A stretch of DNA of 64,000 nt, from positions 141,351-205,350 of the forward strand of contig BDDD01000880.1 in the NCBI GenBank assembly GCA_001972305.1, in the 5' to 3' direction. Source of the DNA: Cephalotus follicularis. Its lineage: Eukaryota; Streptophyta; Magnoliopsida; Oxalidales; Cephalotaceae. The notes below the pieces were generated by a model, which saw nothing but the letters and a program-made list of their open reading frames with translations, had not been told where the DNA came from and did not search any database. Below, piece by piece: positions 1 to 8,875 of the stretch (the first letter of the stretch is position 1; each line of letters opens with the position of its first letter). Position numbers and translations under genes: made by a program.

Positions 1-1301
1 TGGTGTCTCTAGCCATCTCCTGGCCCCTAAAGCACAACCTCCCATTAGCGTAACTGACAACCTCCGCCATCGCACTAACAGTGTACAATCACAATCAATC
101 AATCAAGCCAAAATCAGTCCTTTCAAAGTAATTTATAAGTTATAAAATACTTGAAATAATACATTTATTCAAAATGAAATCAGTCTTTCAGCCTTTAAAA
201 CCTTTCAATCTTTGAAACCACGTTTCAATCCTTCGAAAATATACATTTTTGTGTAAAATAATGATTTTTTATAAAATCATATATGCACTTCTAAAATGAT
301 AAAACACTTTAGAAATTAATCACATTTCAATCCACAATTCAGTCCACAATATTTATGCAAGCAAACATATGCTCAAATGCAAAACAGACCCTTTTGGCGT
401 CAACGTGTACCCTTTAGGCGTTAACACGTATATCAGTCTTCTTAGGCGTCAACGTGTAACTTATGTGTCAACGCGCATGGCAATCCTTCTAGGCGTCAAC
501 ACATACCTCTCTAGACATCAACATCCGTAACAGTCTCTTAAGCATTAGTGCTTCACTGCTTGGCATCGACGCTCTAAGGCAGGAGCCTTAGGTGTCAACT
601 TCCAACTCATTTTGGCATCGACGCTATAATGTAGGAACCTTAAGCGTCAGTGCCTTATCTCTTGGCGTCAACATCACCTCATGGCGTCAATGCTTAAAGC
701 GTCTTCTTCCCCGTATAACACGCCAAGGCATCGACGTCTTTTCCTCTAGGCGTCAACGTCTAACGAACCAGAACAATGTCATAATCGTATCGGCGTCTCA
801 ACCATTAGGAATCATGCATACAACACATGCAATCCAATCCATATTCACTCAGAATACATCATGCATGGCAGGTTAACAACTCATGGTAACCTTAGCATCA
901 ATCATACAAGCCTCATCCACAAAACCATGCATTTCACCAAATGACACTTAATATAATCGAACTCAAAACTGCATGTATATAACCCCTACCTCATATTCCA
1001 AGATAGGAATCGAAGTCCACCTCTTTAAGTTCCACCGACCAGTAGCTTTGCGCTTCCAGGTCCGACACAGCAGCTCCAAGTTTGAGCTTCGAACTCCCAA
1101 GCTTTCAAGCTTTTATATCAGTTCAACAATGGAGAGTGTGGTTCTCTTTCTTTCTTTCTTTCTTCCTCCCGTTTCTCTCCTGTTTCTTTCTCTCTATTTT
1201 CTCTCTTTCTTCCTCTTTCGGGCGCTGAAGGAAGGAGATGAGAGGTGTGCTTTTATGGAGTTTTTCACTTTCTTTCCCTCACGCATGCAAGGTGCCATGT
1301 G

Positions 1302-1349
<48 letters not shown>

Positions 1350-1857
1350 CCTTCCACCTGAACAACATCCCTTTTATCTCTTCTCCCTGCCATTTCAGTG
1401 CTACCTGTCCTTTACGCGTATTCTGTCAGTGCTTTTGTCTTATTCTACCGAAAGTTTTAGGCGTCAACGTTTACGATGCGCGTCAACGCGTTGACTATCT
1501 TCCTTAGCCCTAACAGGTTCCACAAACAGCATTAACACTCCTCCCTTTGGCGTCAACATTTAAAGCATGATCCTTACGCATGGCACTCATACCTTGGCGT
1601 CGGTGCTATTTCATGGCGTTGACGTTTTAAGGCCAAAAGCCTTAGGCATAGTGTTTACTCGTTGGCATTGACGCTATTTCTTGGCGTCGATGCTCAACGC
1701 CCCTTTTTTTGCATTTAAAATCTAATACAACATTCTTAACATTCTTTACTCAAAATCCAAAACCATAAGTTGGAAAAATCCATCATTCTCATTAATTCAT
1801 GATAAACGTACATTGAGAATTACAATAATATATATAAGGGTAATTCGAGACATTACC
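1..1857 (-). repeat. Diverged gypsy-type LTR (family A), truncated by window edge
   Basis: Seen: the layout matches the family B LTRs further on: a 'ctcctggcccctaa' stretch near the start, a 'cccctacct' site near 985, a pyrimidine-rich block (GA-rich on the minus strand) at 1138-1347, and a 'tccat...cattaattc' segment near 1780. Two clusters of GCGTCAACG-like motifs lie at about 394-770 and 1459-1710. Inferred: the minus-strand 5' end is near 1857 ('attcgagacattac', compare the family B end 'attccgggcgttaca'). No coding sequence is visible. The many TCAA/TTGA variants of TCGA suggest an old, CpG-depleted copy. No polypurine tract follows, so this is a 5' LTR with flank or a solo LTR. Confidence 0.7.
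1303..1347. repeat. (CT)n microsatellite in LTR A
   Basis: About 22 uninterrupted CT dinucleotides inside a longer pyrimidine-rich block. On the LTR sense (minus) strand this is a GA tract, in the same relative position as the GA-rich tracts of LTRs C (15520-15600) and F (57630-57790). Confidence 0.95.
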
Positions 1858-1891
1858 ATAGCATATAGTATACCTACCCGACTGTATGTCA

Positions 1892-1923
1892 CTGACCCAT
1901 TTCATTGTAATAGAATGGGTCAG
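1892..1923 (+). other. Perfect 10-bp-stem hairpin in LTR G, followed by ACCCC
   Basis: CTGACCCATT (1892-1901) pairs perfectly with AATGGGTCAG (1914-1923) around a 12-nt loop, and ACCCC follows directly. The position and the trailing C run recall the hairpins before CTAACCCCC in LTRs B, C, E and F. Confidence 0.6.
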
Positions 1924-2181
1924 ACCCCGGTGATGGATTGCAATGAGACAGGCAGAGATGGATGGGTTTTCTATAATAGTCTTTGTTAGCAATTTTGTAC
2001 TTGGATTTGGTATTATGATTTGTATAAAAGGGCCTTGTATTTATAATGGTCTGTAGATTTATAAACCATGATAAGTATAATAGACATTCCAAAGACAATA
2101 TTAGAGATGTTTTATTTCAGCTATCGACTTACCAACATGTGGCAGTGCTTAAGAGATATGTGTGTTGATGTATTAGGTATG

Positions 2182-2186
2182 TATGG
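2182..2186. repeat. Left target-site duplication (tatgg) of the copia element
   Basis: tatgg directly precedes the first LTR base (2187) and recurs at 11671-11675, directly after the last LTR base (11670). This fixes both ends of the insertion. Confidence 0.9.
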
Positions 2187-2691
2187 TGAAATAAAATAAT
2201 TGCTCTTGCAAAATACAAGGAGGGGGGTTGAATTGAATAATAGAGCAAAACAAACAAATAAAAAATTTAAAGTAAAGAGAGTAGGGATAGAAAGATTCTC
2301 TGTTTTTAGAGAGGGTCGGCTAACTCTTGCCTACGTCCACTTTTCCCAAGGGAGCTCCTTGAGTTTCCACTAGCTTGAATTGATTAAGGAAGCAATTCGT
2401 TACACCTCCCAGTTTTGGGATTGACCTCAATCACTTGATCTTGACCTCAAGACCTTTGGAGGATTCACTCTCCTCTTTTACAAGTGTATAGATACTGTTT
2501 ACAATCTAACCTCTCAATAGGTTTGATTTGGTTTACAATGAAAAACACCAGAAAGAATTACAAAGGAATTCAGAAAGTAAAGCTATGAAGCTTTTTGGAG
2601 AAGCTTCAGAGCACTTTGGTATTGTAGAATGTAGCTTGCTTGATTGCTTGATTACTTTGTTTCTTGATGTTTTCTGAAGCCTTGGACCCTC

Positions 2692-2700
2692 CTTTATATA
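2692..2700 (-). promoter_or_regulatory. Probable TATA box of the copia LTR
   Basis: The minus strand reads TATATAAAG about 825 bp into the LTR and about 100 bp downstream of the motif array. The other LTR has TATAAAAAG at the equivalent place (about 10832). I infer U3 to be the part from 3525 to here. Confidence 0.6.
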
Positions 2701-2800
2701 GCCAAATAATCCATGTATCTGTTGCTAAAATCTTGGAGATTTTGAATTGAAAAACTGATGATTTGCTGTAAACTCTGTTATGTAGCCGTTGGAGGAAAGA

Positions 2801-3424
2801 CGTCGACGTCGATGTCTTTTGATAAGCATCGATGTCTTCATCAGTTAACTAGCGATTGCTAGCATTCAGGGCGTAAGTTTGTGTGAAGACGTCGATGTCT
2901 ATAAATGGCGTCGATGTCTTTTCTGGAGTTGTCGCCAGGCTTTGAAGATATGAGCAACACATCGATGTCTTCAAACTGCGTCGATGTCTTTTCTGGAAAA
3001 ATAGAAGTTATGAGAAACACATCGATGTCTTTGACAAGGGATCGATGTCTTTTAGTTTGGAGTCGATGTCTTCATAGGAAATACTCGATGTCTTTGTTCA
3101 GAAACAACCTGTAACTTTGAGGCATTAAACACATCGATGTCTTTGTGAAGGGATCGATGTCTTTGAGTTAAACCGTCGATGTCTTCACTGAAAAAGATCG
3201 ATGCCTTTGAATGAAAACTGCTTGTAACTTTCTATGCTAAAGACGTTGATGTCTTCTCTGAAAGGGATCGATGTCTTTGTTGAAAATCGACCTGTAACTT
3301 TTGAGGCTGAAGATGTTGATGTCTTTTGAGAATGAGATCGATGTCTTTCATGAATAACTACCTGTAACTCCTGGTGCTTTAAAGGCGTCGATGTCTTCCT
3401 TCAATAGCGTCGATGTCTTTCATG
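2801..3424. repeat. Array of about 20 TCGATGTCTT motifs in copia U3
   Basis: I count 20 copies of TCGATGTCTT or a one-base variant. Many sit in the perfect palindrome ACATCGATGT (for example 2959-2968). A larger repeat of about 85 bp, marked by 'cctgtaactt', is superimposed. The same array is in the other LTR at about 10938-11558. Variant copies (TTGATG, TCAATG) are mostly CpG losses. Confidence 0.92.
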
Positions 3425-3526
3425 TGAAACTGTTGTGAGTTTTTCAAGTATCTTGCACATAAAGTAAACTTGTTAAAACCAAATATGTTATCATCAAAAC
3501 TAGGATTGAGACTAAAACGTCAACAA

Positions 3527-3739
3527 TCTCCCCCTTCTTGATGATGACAAAAATTTGCTTGCATAAAAAAATGAAGGATAAGTAGGTGAAAAGGATAAGT
3601 AATAAGTTTGAATGAAAACTTAGAAGTAATAAGTTTGAATGAAAACTTAGTAAAGAGTTACTTAACCATAGTTATCTCCCCCTTTTTTGGATAGCATTAA
3701 AAAGACATGTAAAAAAAAATAATGCTCCCCCTTAAGAAG
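3527..3739 (-). promoter_or_regulatory. Polypurine tract of the copia element, with two extra PPT-like tracts
   Basis: The minus strand reads AAGAAGGGGGAGA immediately upstream of the 3' LTR (3527-3542), the expected plus-strand primer. Two more tracts with the GGGGGAG core lie at 3675-3690 and 3724-3739. The rest of 3740-3923 is AT-rich non-coding DNA. Confidence 0.8.
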
Positions 3740-3923
3740 TCAAGATTTGAACATAAAATCATATAACAAAAATATCATAGCAAGATATCATCAATAATAG
3801 CAATAACATTCAAACAACCTCAAAAATATCATACACATCATAAACACTTGTTCACATTTCAACCATTTGTTCATAGTTACACAACCAAAATATAAACTGT
3901 TTAGCAAAAAAAAAAAAATACAA

Positions 3924-5279
3924 TCAAGAATCAGAAACTGGAGGATCATCATGAGCAGATTCATCTCCAGAGGTCTCCTCGCATTTGTCAATAGTTTTTG
4001 ATTCAGCAAGCTTCCGTTCTAGACGTTTGAGACGACTCTTGGTGACATGTAGATCATAGTAGATTGTGTCTTCAACAGTCTCAAAATCTGTGCAGATTGT
4101 ATTGTGATCCTTATCCAAGTGATCAAGTCAAGAATTGAGAGACTTGAACTTATCATCGATGGATGCTTCCATTGAATCAAACCGTTCGTTTAGAGCATTA
4201 AAGCGAGAACTCATAAAATCAACTAGTCGATCATACTCTGAGGTAGAGGTGGAACCACGAGTATGAGAACGAGGACGAGAAGGAGCAACTTCTTGACCAG
4301 TTTCTTGAGCTTCCCATGGAGGTAAATCTTCTTGTTCCTCTCGGTTGATTCTCTGGGTTTGATCGCTTTTTGGATAATAAGTCCAAACCCCTTCCTACTT
4401 TTTCCAACCCATCTGATTAAGCGTGATTTTGTTGTAGGTATCTTCCTTTTTCAATTTTGTTCCAATCTCCCCCTCAAGATGAACTTCATGGTAACGGAAG
4501 ATTTTGGTTAAAATGCAACCAAAAGGAAGAACCGATTTCTTTTGGGTGAAAGCACGGATCATAGTATGGAGCATAAGCAATGGATAGCAAAATTTGATTT
4601 CGGTAATGATGCACCACATTAAAAATGCTTGCATCCTTGTAAGTTTTGCATATCCACCACCGGTAGGAAGGAGCTGGTGGACAATAACATGATGTAAGAG
4701 TCGATGATCGACAGAAAGTATATTTGTACAAAGAGCCATATTAGGGTGAATATTTTAATCATTTGGATAAAGGATTGACATAATGTCATTAGGATGAAAT
4801 CCCTCAACTTCCGGCCACTTCTTGTATTAAAAAATATACAAGCCGGTGTGAGGAATATGAAGAATCGAGGCAAGAATCCTAGCATCTAGGAAGATTCTTT
4901 GGCCTTTAACGGTGGAAGACAAAGCAAATTCTTCATTTGGACTAGAGACAATACTCAAATTCATATAAAATTCTTTAACTAGCTTAACATAAAACATGTC
5001 TTGAATTTGTACAAGAGGAAGAATGTGCAAATTCTCATGCCATGAGACAAAAGCAAACTCATTTGAACAAAATGATAAGTCAATATTTCTTCCTCCCATT
5101 ACTCTTTTGTCAATAAAGATAACATTCCGAAGTGGAATGATTTCCTCGAATTCGGAATCCGATTCAAGAGCGGGATTGGGAAACGGTTCCCGAATATTGA
5201 GTTTTCATTTAGAAGCAGATTTCTCTTGCTTGGAGGAGCTAGCAGCCCTCTTTTAACCAGCATGTTTTGTCTTAGTCAT
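3924..5279 (-). pseudogene. Third ORF of the copia element: plant transposon-protein-domain protein, interrupted
   Basis: About 450 codons are readable in pieces from an ATG at 5279 (MTKTKHAG) to a stop at 3924, on the element's sense strand between pol and the 3' LTR. Open pieces are 4827-5099, 4395-4739 and 3924-4118. Features resemble the family annotated as 'putative plant transposon protein' (I recall Pfam PF20167): LVKEFYMNL, VKGQRIFLDARILASIL, the block DHRLLHHVIVHQLLPTGGG, and FGCILTKIF near the end of the domain. The C-terminal part is charged and looks coiled-coil-like (4118-3924, KSRLKRLERKL). There are in-frame stops after MTKTKHAG, after GLYIF and near 4130. No signal peptide or membrane segment is evident, so a classical Env is not supported. 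The function of this family is unknown to me; the domain match is from memory. Confidence 0.65.
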
Positions 5280-5477
5280 ATTATCGAACAGTTGGAGTGC
5301 ACAACACAAAATATAAAAACAGGAAGAAAAAACAGAGATTGGTGGAAGACACTAAACCTTGATCACAACAAAAGATGGAGTAGATGATGTTTTGATGACT
5401 AGAAAGATTAAAAAGAATTTTAGAAAGAAAAAATTTTTCAGAGAAATTGTCCAGAGAGGTAAAGGGAAAATGTAAAT

Positions 5478-5740
5478 AGAGTCGATGTGTTTTTATGAAT
5501 AAGTCGATGACTGATAGAAAGATGTCGACGTGATTTTAAAACCGTCGACGTGTTCTTTTAAAAAAAACTTAATGAAAAGCATCGATGGGAAATAAAACGT
5601 TGCGTTTTGAAAGTCATCGATGTATTTTAAAGAGATCGACGTGTTTTATAAAGACTAAAGAACATCGACGTTTTATAAAGAGATCGACGTTTTTACAAAA
5701 ACTACATCAATGTGTTTGAAAAGAAGTCGACGTGTTTTGC
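5478..5740. repeat. Second TCGA-motif array, inside the copia element upstream of its third ORF
   Basis: About 11 copies of TCGACGTG(T)TTT or close variants at 15-30 bp spacing, for example gtcgacgtgattt and gatcgacgtgttt. This differs from the LTR array (TCGATGTCTT) in its right half. On the sense strand it ends about 200 nt before the third ORF's start codon. The stretch 5741-5855 is AT-rich with nothing recognisable. Confidence 0.85.
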
Positions 5741-5855
5741 CAAAAAACAGAACAATAACAGAAAAAATAGTCAAAAACAAACAATCAACTTCAAACAAAC
5801 ACTCAATCAATTAAGCATTCAATTGAAAACAAATAAACATTCATTCAAACTCACA

Positions 5856-7087
5856 TAAACCTAGTTCTCTTCTAAACTTTGAAAAAGTATTTTCATCTAA
5901 AGGTTTGGTGAAAATGTCAGCTATTTGTTTATCGTAGAGACATATTCTAAATCAATATCTCCATTTTCAACATGTTCTCTCAAAAAGTGATACCTAATGT
6001 CAATGTGTTTTGTCTTCGAATGATGAACAGGGTTTTTAGCAAGACAAATGCTACTAGTGTTATCACATTTTATAGGTACATGTTTCACAAAAACACCATA
6101 ATCTATTAACTGTTGTTTTTGCCACAAAATCTATGCACAACAACTACCTACAGCAATATATTCTACCTCGATGGTAGAAAGAGCAACACAATTTTGCTTT
6201 TTACTAAACCATGATACAAGCATACTTCCTAGGTATTGGCATGAGCCACTAGTGCTCTTGCGATCAACCTTATAACCACCAAAGTCAGCATCTGAGTATG
6301 CATGTAAATCAAAACTAGAGTCTCGTGAATACCATAAACCTAAAGTAGGTGTATAAAAAAGGTATTTTAGAATACGTTTAACCGCAAACAAGTGTGATTC
6401 TTTAGGGTTTGATTGAAAGCGTGCACACAAACAAACACTAAACAAAATATCAGGTTTACTAGCAATTAAATATAATAGCGAACCTATCATGCTTCTATAA
6501 AGCTTTTGATCAACATTTTTATCTTGTTTGTCCTTGTCAAGCTTTGTAGAAGTGCTTATATGAGTCTTACTTGTTTTTGAGTTCTCCATTCCAAACTTCA
6601 TAAGTATTTCCTTTACGTATTTAGCTTGGTTGATGAAGATACCCTCTTTCGTTTGCTTAACTCGAAGCCCAAGGAAGAAGTTGAGCTCTCCCATCATGCT
6701 CATTTCAAACTATGACTTCATAATGTTAGAAAACTCCTTGCACAAAGATTCGTTAGTTGATCCGAAAATATTATCACCAACATAAATTTGTACTACTAGC
6801 AAATCATTTTCTTTTGATTTTGTAAAAAGTGTTATATCAACATTTCCACGTTTAAAATCATTTTCAATTAAACATTTTGTTAACCTTTAGTACCAAGCTC
6901 GAGGAGCTTGTTTAAGACCATACAAAGCTTTATTTAGTTTAAAGACATGGTTTGGAAAGAAAGGATCCTCAAAACCTTGAGGTTGTTGCACATATACTTC
7001 TTCTTTTATAAAACCATTCAAAAAGGCACTTTTTACATCCATTTGGTATAATTTAAAATCTTTAAAACAAGCAAAAGCAAGTAACAA
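5856..7087 (-). pseudogene. Copia reverse transcriptase C-terminal part and RNase H
   Basis: Continues the polyprotein of 7097-8875 across a frame break. Open pieces: 6887-7087 carries LYQMDVKSAFLNG (first catalytic Asp of reverse transcriptase) and KALYGLKQAPRAWY. 6131-6703 carries MGELNFFLGL, the RNase H Asp in YSDADFGGY, and the Glu in IEVEYIA. 5921-6127 carries KHIDIRYHFLREHV. The C-terminal ADIFTKPL continues in another frame to a stop near 5856. In the stop-bounded gap 6704-6886 the catalytic box reads IYVGDNIFGSTN, where the family has YVDD, so polymerase activity should be lost. Stops follow RAWY and MKS; the second looks like CAG to TAG. Confidence 0.85.
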
Positions 7088-7096
7088 ACGAATTGA

Positions 7097-8875
7097 TTAT
7101 AACCTAGCAACAGGTGCATATGTTTCATCATAATCTATACCTTCTTCTTGTGAATAACCTTGAGCAACTAATCTAGCTTTATTTCTAACTATTACTCCTT
7201 GATTATCCATTTTATTTTTAAACACCCATTTAGTCCCTATTACAGAATGATCCTTAGGTCTAGGTACTAAAAACCAAAGTTTGTTACGTTCAAACTGGTT
7301 CAACTCTTCTTGCATACGTACTATCCAGTTTTCATCCTTTTCAGCTTCTACAAAGTTCTTAGGCTCAAAGTGAGAAAGAAAAGCAACATAATTACAAGTA
7401 TTTGCATTAGACCTAGTCATAACACCATGTTGAATATTACCAATTATGGCCTCATGTGGGTGATCTTTAACTACTTTATAGGTCTTATCTACAAGATCTT
7501 GTTGGTAGCTATGCTCAAATTCTACATCTAAGTTCTCATATGGTTCATGAAAATCTATGCTATCTTGTTCATTAGTACTTACATTATTTGACTCATCAAA
7601 GACTATATGCATAGATTCTTCTACTAACAGAGTACGTTTATTAAAACATAAATAAGCTCTACTAGTAAGAGAGTATCCGAGAAAAATACCTTCATCCGCT
7701 TTTGAGTCGAAATTACCAAATTGATCCTTTCCGTTGTTGTGTATGAAGCACTTGCATCCAAAGGTATGGAAGTGACTTATGTTAGACTTTCTCTCTCTCC
7801 ATAACTCGTATGGAGTCTTTTTGAGAATCGGCCTAATTGATGTTCTATTTAAAATATAACATGCAGTGTTTGTGGCTTCGGCCCAAAAATATTTTGGAAG
7901 ATTATTTTCACAAAGCAGAGTTCGTGTCATTTCTTCTAAAGTCCAATTTCTCCTTTCAACAACACCATTTTGTTGAGGAGTTCTAGGAGTTAAAAATTCA
8001 TGTTTAAAACCATTTTTTATGCAAAAAATATTAAAAGATTGATTTTCGAACTCTTTACCATGATCACTTCTTATTTTAAAAATAGAAGATCCTTTTTCTT
8101 TTTGAACTTGTTTACAAAAAATTGTAAAGAAGGTAAAGACTTCACTTTTATGTGCTAAAAAGAAAACCCATGTGTACCTAGTGTAGTCATCAACAATAAC
8201 ATATGCATAAGACTTACCACCTAAGCTTCTTATGTTTATAGGTCCAAAAAGATCCATATGAAGTAGTTCCAGTGGCCTAGTAGTTGAAACAATGTTAATA
8301 GATTTAAAACTTGTTCTAGTTTGTTTTCCTTGTTGACAAGCGTCACAAATCTTATCTTTTTTAAAATTTAATTTTGGAAGACCTTTAACTAAGTCATGTT
8401 TTAAAATATTTGAAATTGTTCTCATACTAACATGTCCAAGTCTTCTATGCCACATCCAACTATCTTCGTTTAAAGAAACTAGGCATTTAACGTTTTGGTT
8501 TTGAAGATCATCTATGTCTATTACATAAACATTGCCTTCTCTTTGTCCTATAAACTTAGTGGTATTATTGTTATTGTCAATGACTCTACATGATAGATTT
8601 TTGAAAATAACTCTACAATTCTTGTCACACAATTGGCTTATGCTCAAGAGATTGTGTTTGAGTCCTTTAACATGCAATACATTAGTAATTGTAATATATT
8701 CGTTACCTATTGAACCGGTTCCGATGATTTGTCCTTTTGTGTTATCTCTAAATATTACGTTTCCTCCATCTTTAGGTTCCCAAGTAGCAAACAGACTTTT
8801 GTTCCCCGTCATGTGTTTGGAGCATCCACTATCAAGATACGAACGGTTCCTTTTTGATGATGTCTTTAGGCACAT
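7097..8875 (-). CDS. Copia polyprotein segment: protease, integrase, start of reverse transcriptase
   Basis: The longest copia reading frame, 592 aa. Protease active site DSGCS at residues 15-19. GAG-pre-integrase/zinc-binding region with H143, H147, C177 and C180. Integrase catalytic triad D208 (HMDLFGP), D271 (RSDHGKEF) and E307 (GVVERRN), all present. The end enters reverse transcriptase (GTKWVFKNK, KARLVAQGYSQ, DETYAPVARL). The ATG at 8875 is unlikely to be the true start: the frame runs on from gag (8832-10347), which overlaps it in another frame after an indel. In an intact element this would be one gag-pol polyprotein cleaved by its own protease in the cytoplasmic particle, with integrase acting in the nucleus. 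Confidence 0.9.
   Translation of the reverse strand: MCLKTSSKRNRSYLDSGCSKHMTGNKSLFATWEPKDGGNVIFRDNTKGQIIGTGSIGNEYITITNVLHVKGLKHNLLSISQLCDKNCRVIFKNLSCRVIDNNNNTTKFIGQREGNVYVIDIDDLQNQNVKCLVSLNEDSWMWHRRLGHVSMRTISNILKHDLVKGLPKLNFKKDKICDACQQGKQTRTSFKSINIVSTTRPLELLHMDLFGPINIRSLGGKSYAYVIVDDYTRYTWVFFLAHKSEVFTFFTIFCKQVQKEKGSSIFKIRSDHGKEFENQSFNIFCIKNGFKHEFLTPRTPQQNGVVERRNWTLEEMTRTLLCENNLPKYFWAEATNTACYILNRTSIRPILKKTPYELWRERKSNISHFHTFGCKCFIHNNGKDQFGNFDSKADEGIFLGYSLTSRAYLCFNKRTLLVEESMHIVFDESNNVSTNEQDSIDFHEPYENLDVEFEHSYQQDLVDKTYKVVKDHPHEAIIGNIQHGVMTRSNANTCNYVAFLSHFEPKNFVEAEKDENWIVRMQEELNQFERNKLWFLVPRPKDHSVIGTKWVFKNKMDNQGVIVRNKARLVAQGYSQEEGIDYDETYAPVARL

Larger units (their letters stand above)
1858..2186 (+). 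repeat. LTR fragment G, left half (split by the copia insertion)
   Basis: Non-coding. It joins 11671-11989 once the copia element is removed, because both junctions carry the same 5-bp duplication. The right half resembles the end of LTR C ('gagcccaaca', 'tatagtctgataaa', 'catgcctgattttt'), so I read G as the 3' part of a plus-strand gypsy LTR. The boundary with LTR A at about 1858 is approximate. Confidence 0.55.
2187..3525 (-). repeat. Copia 3' LTR
   Basis: 1339 bp. The sense strand starts TGTTGACG (3525 downwards) and ends ...TTTCA (2187). It matches 10383-11670 along its length with a few per cent differences by eye. The first ~700 bp of the sense strand (U3) is filled with TCGATGTCTT repeats, followed by a TATA box. 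Confidence 0.93.

Noticed and set aside
973-1494. 173-codon plus-strand ORF with long serine/leucine runs
   Set aside because: Created by the CT microsatellite and pyrimidine tract in LTR A; repeated dinucleotides stay open in several frames.
394-1710. CRISPR-like array of short repeats
   Set aside because: Repeat units are 8-12 bp with irregular spacing inside LTRs of a plant genome; no uniform spacers, leader or cas genes.
2905-3114. 69-codon ORF recurring at 11039-11248
   Set aside because: It is the TCGATGTCTT array of the two copia LTRs read through; its conservation comes from LTR identity.
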